Of a DNA stretch of 64,000 nucleotides, positions 1-9,141 are shown one piece after another. The stretch is from Sandaracinaceae bacterium (GTDB lineage Bacteria; Myxococcota_A; Polyangia; Polyangiales; Houyiibacteriaceae): assembly GCA_016706685.1 (NCBI GenBank), contig JADJJE010000011.1, positions 62,001 through 126,000 on the forward strand. The letters are read 5' to 3'. A program made the translations under genes and the position numbers. How positions within the stretch are numbered: the stretch's first letter is position 1; every line of letters starts with the position of its first letter. A model generated the notes under the pieces. The model did no database searches. It had not been told where the DNA came from and saw only the letters and a list, made by a program, of their open reading frames with translations.

Positions 1-1376
1 TTCGCTTCGGAGGGCCGCTGGTGGTGGGCATGGTGCTCCACACCCTGTTCAACCTGGTGGACATGTTCATGATCAGCCGGCTGCCCAACTCGGGCGCCGC
101 GCTCGCCGCGCTGGGGCTGTGCGACATGGTGGCCGCGGTGGCCACGATCTTGAGCAACGGCATCGCCACGGCCGCGGTGGCGCTGATCACCCGTCACGTG
201 GGCGCCGGCTACCTGACCGGGGTGCGCCGAGCCACCTACCAGTCGCTGTGGCTCGTGGGGGCGCTCAGCGTGGCATTCGGACTGCTGGGCATCTTCGGCA
301 GCGACTTCATCGTGCGCCGCATCATGTTCGCCAAGGGCGACACGGCCGACGTCGCGGTCGTGTACCTCGAGGTCATGCTGGGGGGCAGCTTCTCGATCTT
401 CCTGCTGCTGCACCTGACCGCAGTGCTGCGCGCCCTCGGGCACGCGAAGACCGCGACCATGCTGTTGGTGGGGGGCAACGCGCTCAACATCCTGCTCAAC
501 GTCTTCTTGATCTACGGCGATGGCCCCGCGCCGGACATGTTCGCCTGGGGGGCTCCCGTCGCGCGCGCCCTCGGCATCCCGCGGCTCGAGGTGCTGGGCG
601 CCGCCTACGCCACCATCATCGCGCGGACCGTCCCGGTCATCATCGGGCTCGTGCTGTTGGTTCGGCGCCGCGGAGGCCCGCGCTTCCACCCGCTCTACCT
701 CCGCCCCAACGCGGAGGTGCTGCGCTCCATCCTGCGCATCGGCTGGCCCGCGAGCGCACAGCTGGTGCTGCGGGTGGCGTCCATCTTGGTGGTCATCGCC
801 CTGATCAACGCCGAGTACACCACCGGCAGCGACCAGAGCGCGCTCACCGCCTACAGCATCTGTCTGCGCCTCGAGACCATGGCGCTCTTCGTGGGCATGG
901 GCTGGGGCGCGGCGGCCAGCTCGTTCGTGGGGACCAACCTGGGCGCCGGCTTCCCCGAGCGGGCGAAGCGCGCGGGGCTCGTGGCCGCGGCCTACAACCT
1001 GGTCATGATGCTGGCGCTCGGGCTTCTGTACATCCGCTACAGCGACGCCATCTTGGGCTTCTTCGACAGCACCCCCGCCGTGCTGCAGGTGGGTCGCGAG
1101 TACCTCGGCATCGTGGCGTTGAGCTACGCGTTCTTGGGCGTGGGCGTGGTGCTGTCGCAGGCCATGACGGGGGCCGGGGCCACGCTGTCGAGCCTGGTGC
1201 TGGACGGTGTCCTGCTGCTGGGCATCATCTTGCCCACGGCGTACGTGGTGGCGGCCACCCTCGATCTCCCGCGCGAGAGCCTCTTCTGGGTCATCGCGCT
1301 GGGCAACGTGGGCAGCGCCCTCGCCTACGTCGGGTACTACGCCACCGGCGCGTTTCTCCGCAAGCAAGTGGCATGA
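1..1376 (+). CDS. MATE-family multidrug/cation efflux transporter, 5' truncated by window edge
   Basis: Inner-membrane antiporter of the MATE family, which exports drugs or other organic cations using a Na+ or H+ gradient. The reading frame is open from base 1 with no upstream stop, and the first visible residues already sit in the first transmembrane helix, so the true start lies outside the window. About 457 residues are visible. They form roughly twelve hydrophobic helices arranged as two similar halves, with MATE-like features such as 'VDMFMISRLPNSG' near the start and a repeat of the pattern after residue 230. The end at TGA 1374-1376 is followed 43 bp later by methionine aminopeptidase on the same strand. 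The substrate cannot be read from the sequence. Confidence 0.9.
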   Translation, partial: RFGGPLVVGMVLHTLFNLVDMFMISRLPNSGAALAALGLCDMVAAVATILSNGIATAAVALITRHVGAGYLTGVRRATYQSLWLVGALSVAFGLLGIFGSDFIVRRIMFAKGDTADVAVVYLEVMLGGSFSIFLLLHLTAVLRALGHAKTATMLLVGGNALNILLNVFLIYGDGPAPDMFAWGAPVARALGIPRLEVLGAAYATIIARTVPVIIGLVLLVRRRGGPRFHPLYLRPNAEVLRSILRIGWPASAQLVLRVASILVVIALINAEYTTGSDQSALTAYSICLRLETMALFVGMGWGAAASSFVGTNLGAGFPERAKRAGLVAAAYNLVMMLALGLLYIRYSDAILGFFDSTPAVLQVGREYLGIVALSYAFLGVGVVLSQAMTGAGATLSSLVLDGVLLLGIILPTAYVVAATLDLPRESLFWVIALGNVGSALAYVGYYATGAFLRKQVA

Positions 1377-1419
1377 GCACTTGCCGGCCCGGCCGGGTTC
1401 AGTTAGTTGGGGGGTCGTG

Positions 1420-2271
1420 TTGAAACGCATCGAGACGATGAATTCCGCTGCCCTCGAGCGCATGCGCGAGTCCTGCAGCCTGGCCGCCGAGTGCCTGGTC
1501 ATGGTGGGCGAGCGCATTCGCGCCGGCATCACCACCGATGAGATCAACACCTGGGTGCACCAGTACTGCATCGAGCACGACGCGCTGCCTGCCCCCTTGA
1601 ACTACAAGGGCTTCCCCAAGAGCGTCTGCACGTCGGTGAACGAGTGCGTCTGCCACGGCATCCCCGACGGAACCGTCTTGAAAGACGGCGACATCGTGAA
1701 CGTGGACGTGACCACCATCTTCCCCACCACGCACGGCTACTTCGGGGACACCAGCGTCACCTTCTACATTGGCCAGCCGTCGGAGGAGGCCAAGCTGGTC
1801 ACCGAGGTGGCGCGCCGCGGGCTCGAGCTGGGCATCGCCCAGGTGCGCCACGGCGCGGCCATCGGCGACATCGGCGCGGCCATCCACGAGTACGCGGACA
1901 AAATGAAGTGCTCCGTGGTGCGCGACTACGTGGGCCACGGCGTGGGGCGCGAGTTCCACATGCCGCCGCAGGTGCCGCACTACCGCGCGCGCGACGCCGC
2001 CAGCCGCCTGAAGATGAAGGCCGGCATGGTGTTCACCATCGAGCCCATGATCAACATCGGCACCTACGAGACCGAGCTCTTGAAGGACCGCTGGACGGTG
2101 CTCACCGCCGACCGGAAGCTGAGCGCGCAGTTCGAGCACACCATCCTCGTCACGCGCAACGGCGCGGAGGTGCTCACGGCGCGCAGCAAGCTCGTGAAGC
2201 ACAGCGAAGACCTCCCCTGGTCGGACCTCGGGCCGCTGAGCACGCCGGCCGCGTTCCCTGCTGCGGTCTGA
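1420..2271 (+). CDS. map: Type I methionine aminopeptidase
   Basis: Removes the initiator methionine from new proteins in the cytosol. About 283 residues, the usual length for the short bacterial type I enzyme. The five metal ligands can be placed: Asp in 'VNVDVT', Asp in 'YFGDTS', His in 'GHGVGREFH', Glu in 'TIEPM' and Glu in 'QFEHT'. The 'YKGFPKSVCTSVNE' segment is also typical. The frame stays open upstream into the MATE gene. The start is chosen at TTG 1420 because a GGGGGG run (1409-1414) lies 5 nt before it and the resulting N-terminus matches the family; GTG 1417 and ATG 1438 are alternatives. It ends just before a repeat element. Confidence 0.95.
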   Translation: MKRIETMNSAALERMRESCSLAAECLVMVGERIRAGITTDEINTWVHQYCIEHDALPAPLNYKGFPKSVCTSVNECVCHGIPDGTVLKDGDIVNVDVTTIFPTTHGYFGDTSVTFYIGQPSEEAKLVTEVARRGLELGIAQVRHGAAIGDIGAAIHEYADKMKCSVVRDYVGHGVGREFHMPPQVPHYRARDAASRLKMKAGMVFTIEPMINIGTYETELLKDRWTVLTADRKLSAQFEHTILVTRNGAEVLTARSKLVKHSEDLPWSDLGPLSTPAAFPAAV

Positions 2272-2297
2272 AGCTGGCCTGAAACACATGCCAGACG

Positions 2298-2580
2298 AGG
2301 TGGACACCCACCGCTGAAGCGGTGGGCGGCAAACCTGGCCTGGACACACTGAAAGTCCGCCCGTCGGGCGGACTAGGTGATCGACAACGGGGTGTGTTCT
2401 ACCAAGGGTAGCCGGACAAAGTGTCTGAGTACCCTTGGTAGGGCAAACCCTGCTGGCAGCCATCTAGTCCCCGGAGGGGACTTTATGCCCATCCAGGCCA
2501 GGTTTGCTGCCCCCGGCTTCCAGCCGGGGGTGCCCATTGTGCCTTGCAGCAAGCCGAATCGGCTCCCGCAGGAGATGTGT
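2298..2580. repeat. REPIN/MITE-like element 1: two inverted hairpin-bearing half-units
   Basis: This 334-bp gap between convergent map and the glycosyltransferase holds no gene but is full of stem-loops. The left half has an 8-bp stem with TGAA loop (2307-2326) and a 9-bp stem (2354-2374). The right half has a 7-bp stem (2466-2482) and a 9-bp stem (2510-2530). The reverse complement of the right half matches the left half in the linker (GGCAAACCTGGCCTGGA, 2329-2345) and in the AAAGTCC that opens the second stem. The stems themselves differ but stay paired. Between the halves is a perfect 11-bp inverted repeat (2400-2410 with 2430-2440). The same unit recurs at 62.56-62.99 kb. The arrangement is that of a REPIN (a REP doublet moved by a RAYT transposase) or a small MITE; no transposase lies nearby. 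Confidence 0.75.
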
Positions 2581-2587
2581 AGAGTCG

Positions 2588-2608
2588 TGAGGCTGAAGCT
2601 CAGCCTCA
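2588..2608 (-). terminator. Palindromic stem-loop at the end of the glycosyltransferase gene
   Basis: A perfect 9-bp stem (2588-2596 with 2600-2608) with a 3-nt loop overlaps the stop codon of the minus-strand glycosyltransferase. No T-run follows on the minus strand, so it may protect the 3' end or act as a weak terminator rather than a classic intrinsic one. Confidence 0.4.
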
Positions 2609-3337
2609 GCTGCCCAGGGCCCGCCGCACGGCTTCCCGCGTGGTGCGCACGCGCAGCTCCAGCAGCTCGCGCCCTACCTTGCCCACCTGCGACAGCTTCG
2701 CGGACTTGGACTGCCCGGCCAGGCGCGGGCGGCACGCGATGGTGACCGTCTCGAACGGCAGCTGGGCGCGCACCACGCGCAGCGGGAACTCGAAGTTCAG
2801 GAAGAAGCTGTTGGGCGTGAGCTGCTCCGGGTCGAACAGCACGCGGCGGAACAGGTAGGGCCCGTCGCTGCGCATGGGCACGCCGTGGATGGAGCGGATG
2901 AGGGTGCGCACGCCCCAGCTCAGCACCTTGCGGTGGAGCCCGTCGTCTCGGTCGGCGTACACGCTGAAGACCACCTCGGTGTCCTCGCGGCGCGCCGCCA
3001 TGAGCGTGGCGATGGCCTCGGGCGCGATCTGACCGTCGGCCGGCAGGAAGGTCACCCACTCCCCCCGGCTGGCGCGCACGCCCGTCTTCAGCGCGGCGCC
3101 GATGCCGCTGTTCACCGCGTGCGTGACCACCCGGTGCGGAAAGCCATGGAGCGCCCGCTCGGCGGCTTCGCCGGTTCCGTCGCGCGAGCCGTCGTCCACG
3201 AACACCACCTCGGCGCCCGGCACGTGGACCAGCAGCCACGCGCGCAGCTCGGCCAGCACGGCGGGGATGTTCTCCGCCTCGTTGAAGGCGAAGACGATGA
3301 CCGACAGCGGCGGGGGATCGGTGGGCATGCTGCTCAT
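2606..3337 (-). CDS. Family 2 glycosyltransferase (polyprenol-phosphate or lipid sugar transfer type)
   Basis: Cytosolic GT-A fold glycosyltransferase of 243 residues, the DPM1/ArnC-like short form without C-terminal membrane helices. It opens with 'SVIVFAFNEAENIPAVL', has the donor-binding 'FVDDGSRDGTG', and the 'NSGIGAALKTG' and 'ADGQIAPEAI' segments expected for nucleotide-sugar and metal binding. Its ATG overlaps the TGA of the hexapeptide acyltransferase by 4 nt (ATGA), so the two are probably translationally coupled. It is the last gene of a four-gene minus-strand set with an FHA/sigma-54 activator and a lipoprotein. The acceptor and sugar are unknown; with an acyltransferase beside it, surface polysaccharide or lipid decoration is likely. 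Confidence 0.88.
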   Translation of the reverse strand: MSSMPTDPPPLSVIVFAFNEAENIPAVLAELRAWLLVHVPGAEVVFVDDGSRDGTGEAAERALHGFPHRVVTHAVNSGIGAALKTGVRASRGEWVTFLPADGQIAPEAIATLMAARREDTEVVFSVYADRDDGLHRKVLSWGVRTLIRSIHGVPMRSDGPYLFRRVLFDPEQLTPNSFFLNFEFPLRVVRAQLPFETVTIACRPRLAGQSKSAKLSQVGKVGRELLELRVRTTREAVRRALGS

Positions 3338-3852
3338 GGGCGGAACCTCAACACACGGGCGGGGACCCCGGCGGCCACGGCGTAGGCGGGGATGCTCTCG
3401 GCCACCACGGCGCCCGCCCCGATCTGCGCGCCACGCCCGATGGTGACCCCAGGCAGGATGACGGCGCTGACGCCGATGTCCGCGTCGTCCTCGATGACCA
3501 CCTCGGCGAAGTCGAGCGGCGAGCTCAGGATGGGCAGGTCACGCCCCGCCTCGCGGTGGTTGGACGTGAGGATGCGCACCCCAGGACCAATGCCCACGTG
3601 CCGACCGATGCGCAGGCCGCCGGCGCTGTGGAAGAAGCACTGCTGGCCGATCCAGGTGCCCTCGCCAATCTCCATGGTGGACTTGTAATAGCCCTTCAAA
3701 ATGGTCTGGTGGCCCACGTACACGCGCTCGGCCAGGTGCACGTTCTCGGGGTGGAAGACCAGTACGCCGGCCTCGAACACGCAGCCCTCCCCGCAGCGCG
3801 CGAGGTCGCTGGGCTGGAACTCGCCGCTGCCGTGGCTCTTCGGGGCTGACAC
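3334..3852 (-). CDS. Hexapeptide-repeat (left-handed beta-helix) acyltransferase
   Basis: Probable O-acetyl or acyl transferase of the WbbJ/maltose-acetyltransferase type, 172 residues. The C-terminal half shows the hexapeptide pattern ('IGEGTWIGQQCFFHS', 'IGRHVGIGPGVRILT', 'VVIEDDADIGVSAVIL', 'IGRGAQIGAGAVV') that builds a left-handed beta-helix, ending in the usual 'GVPARVLRF'. The frame stays open far upstream through the activator gene; GTG 3852 is chosen because it sits 10 nt after that gene's stop and gives a family-like N-terminus. Its stop overlaps the glycosyltransferase start. The acceptor is unknown; the partner glycosyltransferase suggests a surface sugar. Confidence 0.85.
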   Translation of the reverse strand: MSAPKSHGSGEFQPSDLARCGEGCVFEAGVLVFHPENVHLAERVYVGHQTILKGYYKSTMEIGEGTWIGQQCFFHSAGGLRIGRHVGIGPGVRILTSNHREAGRDLPILSSPLDFAEVVIEDDADIGVSAVILPGVTIGRGAQIGAGAVVAESIPAYAVAAGVPARVLRFRP

Positions 3853-3862
3853 GCGGGGGATG

Positions 3863-5224
3863 CTAGCAGGTCGCGTGGGGGTCGTCCTCGTCGGCTTCGT
3901 GCGCGTCATCCGTGTCTGCGTGGAGCTTGTCCAGCCGGTCCCGCAGCGTGCTGCGCGGGATGCCGAGCGCACGCGACGCCGCCGTCTTGTTGAAGGCGTG
4001 CGCGGCCAACGCGCGCAGCAGCGCCTCGTCGTCGATGGGCCGCGAGCCCACCGCCAGCGGGTCCAGGCTGGCGAGCACGTCGTCTTCGGTGACCACGGGG
4101 CCCATGGCGCGCATGGTGGCGCGGGCCACCACGTTGCCCAGCTCGCGCACGTTGCCGGGCCACGTGTGCGCCCGCAGCCGCGCGAGGGCCGCATCGGAGA
4201 ACGGCCGGACGGCGCCTGGAGGCGAGCCGTAGCGCGCAAAGTGCTCGGCCAGGGGCGCGATGTCCGCGGCGCGACGACGCAGCGGCGGCACCTCGATGGG
4301 CAGCTTGCACAGGCGGTAGTAGAGGTCCTCGCGGAACTCGCCCGTGCGCACGCGCTTGGCGAGGTCGCGGTGCGTGGCGGCCACCAGACGCACGTCCACC
4401 TCCACCTCGCGGTCGGCGCCCATGGGCTGCACCCGCCCGGTCTCCAGCGCGCGCAGCAGCATGACCTGGGCGGAGAGGCTCAGCTCGCCCAACTCGTCGA
4501 GGAACAACGTGCCGCCGTGCGCCCGCTGGAAGGCCCCCGCGCGGTCGCCCGCCGCCCCGGTGAACGCGCCCTTCACGTGCCCGAAGAGCTCACTGGCCAG
4601 CGCGTCGTCGCGCAGCGCGCCCGCGTTGACCGCCACGAACGGACCCGTGCGGCCGCTGGCGGTGTGCACCCGCCGCGCGATGCCTTCTTTGCCGGAGCCG
4701 CTCTCGCCCAGGATCACCACGCTGGCCTTCGAGCGAGCGTAGCGCTCGGCCAGGGCGATGAGGTCCTGCATGGCCTCCGAGTGCACCACATAGGCCTCGG
4801 GCCCCGATGCCGCAGAGACGTGCTCGTGGATGCTGCCCTCCGAAGAGAAGCTGACCACCAGCCTGGTGCGCCCGGCCACGAACATGCTGCCCGGCGCGAG
4901 GTCGGCCGCCTTCACGCGCACGCCGTCCACCCAGAGCCCGTTGCGGCTGCCGAGGTCCTCGAGGCACACCACCCCTCGCTCGGCGCGGGCACGAAAGTGA
5001 AGTCCGGACACGGCTCGGTCGTGCAGCTGCACGTCCGCACGGGACGACGATCCGAACGTCAGGAAGTGCGCGCGCAGACGCGAGCGCCGCGCGTCCCTCC
5101 CCGTGCCGATGCGCAGCACCAGCTCGGGGTTTCCGCAGGGGCGGGCCCGCCCTTCGAGCGGGGCTGTCTGAGGCTCGCCGTGGTCGACCGGGGAAGGGTC
5201 GAAAGGAAGGACAGCGTGGGGCAT
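3863..5224 (-). CDS. FHA-domain sigma-54-dependent transcriptional activator
   Basis: Bacterial enhancer-binding protein that hydrolyses ATP to open promoters held by RNA polymerase-sigma54. It has 453 residues. An FHA domain (about 35-125, with 'SGLHF' and 'GSRNGLWVDGVRV') replaces the usual receiver and should bind phospho-threonine. The AAA+ core has Walker A GESGSGKE (173-180), the sigma54-contacting GAFTGA (219-224) and Walker B 'GTLFLDELGE' (238-247). A Fis-type helix-turn-helix lies near the C-terminus, followed by an acidic His/Asp tail. It lies 36 nt downstream of a lipoprotein gene and 10 nt upstream of the acyltransferase, so it is probably co-transcribed with both. An upstream Ser/Thr kinase is the expected input (inference). 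Confidence 0.93.
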   Translation of the reverse strand: MPHAVLPFDPSPVDHGEPQTAPLEGRARPCGNPELVLRIGTGRDARRSRLRAHFLTFGSSSRADVQLHDRAVSGLHFRARAERGVVCLEDLGSRNGLWVDGVRVKAADLAPGSMFVAGRTRLVVSFSSEGSIHEHVSAASGPEAYVVHSEAMQDLIALAERYARSKASVVILGESGSGKEGIARRVHTASGRTGPFVAVNAGALRDDALASELFGHVKGAFTGAAGDRAGAFQRAHGGTLFLDELGELSLSAQVMLLRALETGRVQPMGADREVEVDVRLVAATHRDLAKRVRTGEFREDLYYRLCKLPIEVPPLRRRAADIAPLAEHFARYGSPPGAVRPFSDAALARLRAHTWPGNVRELGNVVARATMRAMGPVVTEDDVLASLDPLAVGSRPIDDEALLRALAAHAFNKTAASRALGIPRSTLRDRLDKLHADTDDAHEADEDDPHATC

Positions 5225-5260
5225 GGCGCGCTTATCGGCGCACCGGCCCGTTGAATTGCG

Positions 5261-7483
5261 TCACTCGAAGATGATGTTCACGCAGCTGTTGTTGGTGCAG
5301 GTGGCACCATCCGCTTCGTCGCAGCAGTCCGCGTTCGTGGAGCACGTCTCGCCGATGAGGCGACACTCGTTGACAGGTGGCGGAACGCACTCGGTTCCAC
5401 CGCTGCCGTCGTCGCCACAAACGCCACCGCAGCACTCGCTGTTCACCATGCAGCCCTCGCCATCCACGCGGCAGGCACGGGGCGCCCAGAACGCCGAGAC
5501 GCTGCGGTGATCCGGGATCTGGCCGGGGAGCCAGTACGGCACGCCGCTCGGGTCGAAGGTGCCATCGGCGTTGGCCCGCACGGCCGTGACCCACACCTGA
5601 CCGGGCTGGATGGTGGTGCCCGCGTTGCCGGCGGTGCGGTTGCCGTAGGGGCGCCGCGACAGGTAGCTCAACCAGTAGTAGCCCCCCGACGTGAACGGCG
5701 AGAAGTTGGGCTGGAACTCGAAGTGGTTCGCCGAGGCGATGCGCGTGAGACGCGTGAGCCCCGTTCCGTCGCGCCGCACCAGGTAGATGGCCGACGTGTT
5801 GGCGGGGTCGATGACCACGTCTCCGTTGGGGTCCCGCGGGTCGGAGCGCGAGCCCGTGCCGTGCGCGAACGCCAGCCACGCGGAGTCCGGCGACCAGGTC
5901 GGGTAGCTGTCCGTGACACCGCCCTCGGCCTGTCCGCTCAGGCTCGCGCCCATATGGATGGCAGCGCCGGGTCCGAACGCATCGGGCCCCGTGACGGGCA
6001 GCATGCTGAGGTCGCCCGTGGTGATGTCGCCCGCCCAGCTGTTGGTGTTGCCGATGTAGGCCACGCTGTCGCCGTCGCGCGACCACGCGGGGTGTGTGCC
6101 CGGGTTGGGCAGGGTCCCGGTATGCGTGACGCTCTGGCCGGTGAAGGGGTCGATCAAGAACAGGAAGTCGTTGCCCACCGCCGAGGACACCATGGCGCGC
6201 GTGTCGTCGGGGCTGAAGCTGGCGGTGCGCCAGCGGATCATCTCCGACACGGGCCACTCGGTGGGCGCGGGGTTGGCGGCCAGATCACTGCGCGTCAGGT
6301 CGTAGAGCGCGCCGAAGTTGTCGAAGTGCAGGTTCGCCAGCATGTAGCGGCCGCTGTTGCTGATGGCGTGACAGCCCACGCAGGCGTCGCCATCCACGTC
6401 GTCCGCCAGCGGCGAGTCGGGGTGTGGCAGCAGCAGCTCGCTGGCTGGCGCGCCGTCGTTGATCCGGCGGATCTTCTCGTCGTCGATGTCCCAGTAGTAG
6501 ACGGTGCCGGTGACCGCAGCGACGGCGAAGTTCACGTCGATCGGCGCGCCGCTCACCACCTGCGTCGCGGCGGCGTCGAAGCGATCCACGCGCACGCTCA
6601 TGGCGTCGGTGGGGTCGGACTGCGCCAGCGCGCGCCACGCGCTCGCGTCCACCAGGTAGTGGTCGTTCACGGCCTCATCGGGGTTGCGCAGGTAGACCAC
6701 CACGCGGGCGTGCGGCTTCTCGAGCGTGATCCGGAACGAGTCGGCCTCGGGGCAGACGCCCGTGTTGGCGCCGCAGGACCACTGCACGTCCGCGGGCGAT
6801 ACGTTCTGCGGCATGACCACCTCGTCGAGCGGGTACTGAATGGCGGCCGTGCGCGCGGCATCCGTGACGGGCGTGCCCATGAACTGCGTCACGGGGTCCG
6901 TGGGACCACCCGCCCCTCCCCCGATGGTGCGCGACAAGTTCACCACGAGCGTCTCGGTGTCCGTGAAGGTCTGGCCGCCGATGGTGATGGAAACGGTCAC
7001 GGTGACGCTGCCCCCGAGCAGCCCGTTCAGCGCGAACGCGCCCGTGACGGTGTCCAGCGTGCCGAGCACCCGTGAGCTGGCCGTGAAGCGGGCTCCCGTG
7101 GCCGGCAGGGTCTGGCTGTCGGAGCGCCGCAGCACGGCGCTGAACTGCACGGTGTCGGTGGCCCCGATGGTGAGATCGGCGGTCTCGCCAACCGGTGTCA
7201 GCTCGATGCCAGTGATGGTCACGCCGGGCCCGAGGTCGGGCAGTACGACGACGCCCTGGTCGGGCGGGGGCTCATCCACGACGCACATCCCGTTCGTCCC
7301 GCACACCAGGTCGCTACGACACGGTCGGCTCGCATCGCACGGATCGCCCACCTGACCGCCCCGCCCCCCCGGGCCGCCGCTGCCGCAGCCCGCAGACAAC
7401 CCGAGCGCCAGCCAGGCGACGGTCAATGGGAAGAGAGGCTGCGAGCGCAGCGTCCGCGGGACGGGTCGGTCGAGGGGGGTCAT
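5261..7483 (-). CDS. Lipoprotein with Ig-like domain, c-type heme motif and PD40/TolB-like beta-propeller
   Basis: Predicted surface or periplasmic lipoprotein of 740 residues. The N-terminus is a signal peptide with lipobox 'LSAGC', followed by a short Cys-rich patch ('DPCDASRPC...CGTNGMC') and an Ig-like beta region (about 70-180). A CVGCH motif fits a single c-type heme or a remnant of one. The rest contains WD40-like PD40 repeats such as 'WSRDGDSVAYIG' and 'WSPDSAWLAFAHG', and a Cys-rich tail with CCGGVC and CC pairs. The ATG at 7483 has a good AGGAG 7 nt upstream; the frame extends further up but without such a signal. It heads a likely operon with the FHA activator. The biochemical role is unknown; the family is frequent in Myxococcota. 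Confidence 0.85.
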   Translation of the reverse strand: MTPLDRPVPRTLRSQPLFPLTVAWLALGLSAGCGSGGPGGRGGQVGDPCDASRPCRSDLVCGTNGMCVVDEPPPDQGVVVLPDLGPGVTITGIELTPVGETADLTIGATDTVQFSAVLRRSDSQTLPATGARFTASSRVLGTLDTVTGAFALNGLLGGSVTVTVSITIGGQTFTDTETLVVNLSRTIGGGAGGPTDPVTQFMGTPVTDAARTAAIQYPLDEVVMPQNVSPADVQWSCGANTGVCPEADSFRITLEKPHARVVVYLRNPDEAVNDHYLVDASAWRALAQSDPTDAMSVRVDRFDAAATQVVSGAPIDVNFAVAAVTGTVYYWDIDDEKIRRINDGAPASELLLPHPDSPLADDVDGDACVGCHAISNSGRYMLANLHFDNFGALYDLTRSDLAANPAPTEWPVSEMIRWRTASFSPDDTRAMVSSAVGNDFLFLIDPFTGQSVTHTGTLPNPGTHPAWSRDGDSVAYIGNTNSWAGDITTGDLSMLPVTGPDAFGPGAAIHMGASLSGQAEGGVTDSYPTWSPDSAWLAFAHGTGSRSDPRDPNGDVVIDPANTSAIYLVRRDGTGLTRLTRIASANHFEFQPNFSPFTSGGYYWLSYLSRRPYGNRTAGNAGTTIQPGQVWVTAVRANADGTFDPSGVPYWLPGQIPDHRSVSAFWAPRACRVDGEGCMVNSECCGGVCGDDGSGGTECVPPPVNECRLIGETCSTNADCCDEADGATCTNNSCVNIIFE

Positions 7484-7570
7484 GGGGGTCTCCTGCCACC
7501 CAGGGTACACACGTGAACCCATGGATCCCAGCGCAGCGCCGCAGCGAGTGCGCGATGAACATGACATCGC

Positions 7571-7595
7571 TTGAACCCCACTGGTCCTGGGGCTA

Positions 7596-7599
<4 letters not shown>
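7571..7599 (+). promoter_or_regulatory. Candidate sigma70 promoter for the gcv operon, start-codon proximal
   Basis: TTGAAC (7571-7576), 17-nt spacer, TAATGT (7594-7599). The -10 box overlaps the ATG at 7596. If it is real, the mRNA would begin near GTG 7608, giving a leaderless transcript. This is weak evidence taken alone, but the same geometry recurs at other genes here. No glycine-riboswitch-like structure was seen upstream. Confidence 0.3.
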
Positions 7600-8714
<1,115 letters not shown>

Positions 8715-8722
8715 AGATCGCC

Positions 8723-9112
8723 ATGACCTACCCTGCAGAGCTCCGGTACACCAAAGAACATGAATGGGCCCGCGTGGATGGCGACACCGTGCGTGTCGGC
8801 GTCACCTCGTACGCCGTCGATCAGCTCGGCGACGTGACCCTCGTGGACCTGCCCGCCGTGGGCACCGCGGTCGGCGCACACGCGCGCTTCGGCGAAATCG
8901 AGTCCGTCAAGACCGTGAGCGAGCTGTTCTCGCCCGTGGGCGGCACCATCACGGCCGTCAACGGTGACCTCGAGGGCACGCCCGAGACCGTCAACGAGGC
9001 GCCCTACGAGGCCGGCTGGCTCGTGGAGATCAAGATGTCGGACGCGTCGCAGCTCGACGGTCTGATGGACGCGAAGCAGTACGCGGACTACATCGGCAAG
9101 CTCGAAGGCTGA
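8723..9112 (+). CDS. gcvH: Glycine cleavage system H protein (lipoyl carrier)
   Basis: Small lipoylated shuttle that carries the aminomethyl group between the P, T and L proteins. It has 129 residues, a full-length H protein. The lipoylation site is Lys63 in 'GEIESVKTVSEL', and the flanking 'VDQLGDVTLVDLP' and 'NEAPYEAGWLVEIK' segments are canonical. The frame is open upstream through gcvT; ATG 8723, 8 nt after the gcvT stop, is the only start that fits the family. The next gene, gcvPA, follows after 29 bp. Confidence 0.97.
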   Translation: MTYPAELRYTKEHEWARVDGDTVRVGVTSYAVDQLGDVTLVDLPAVGTAVGAHARFGEIESVKTVSELFSPVGGTITAVNGDLEGTPETVNEAPYEAGWLVEIKMSDASQLDGLMDAKQYADYIGKLEG

Positions 9113-9141
9113 CGGTCCCTCGTCGGACACGCGGAGAACTC

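Noticed and set aside
1361..1385. Sigma-54-like TGGCAT...TTGC at the end of the MATE gene
   Set aside because: The GG and GC doublets are 11 nt apart instead of 10, and the site lies over the coding end.
7484..7595. Glycine riboswitch upstream of gcvT
   Set aside because: The 112-bp gap is too short for a tandem aptamer and shows no matching stems or conserved core.
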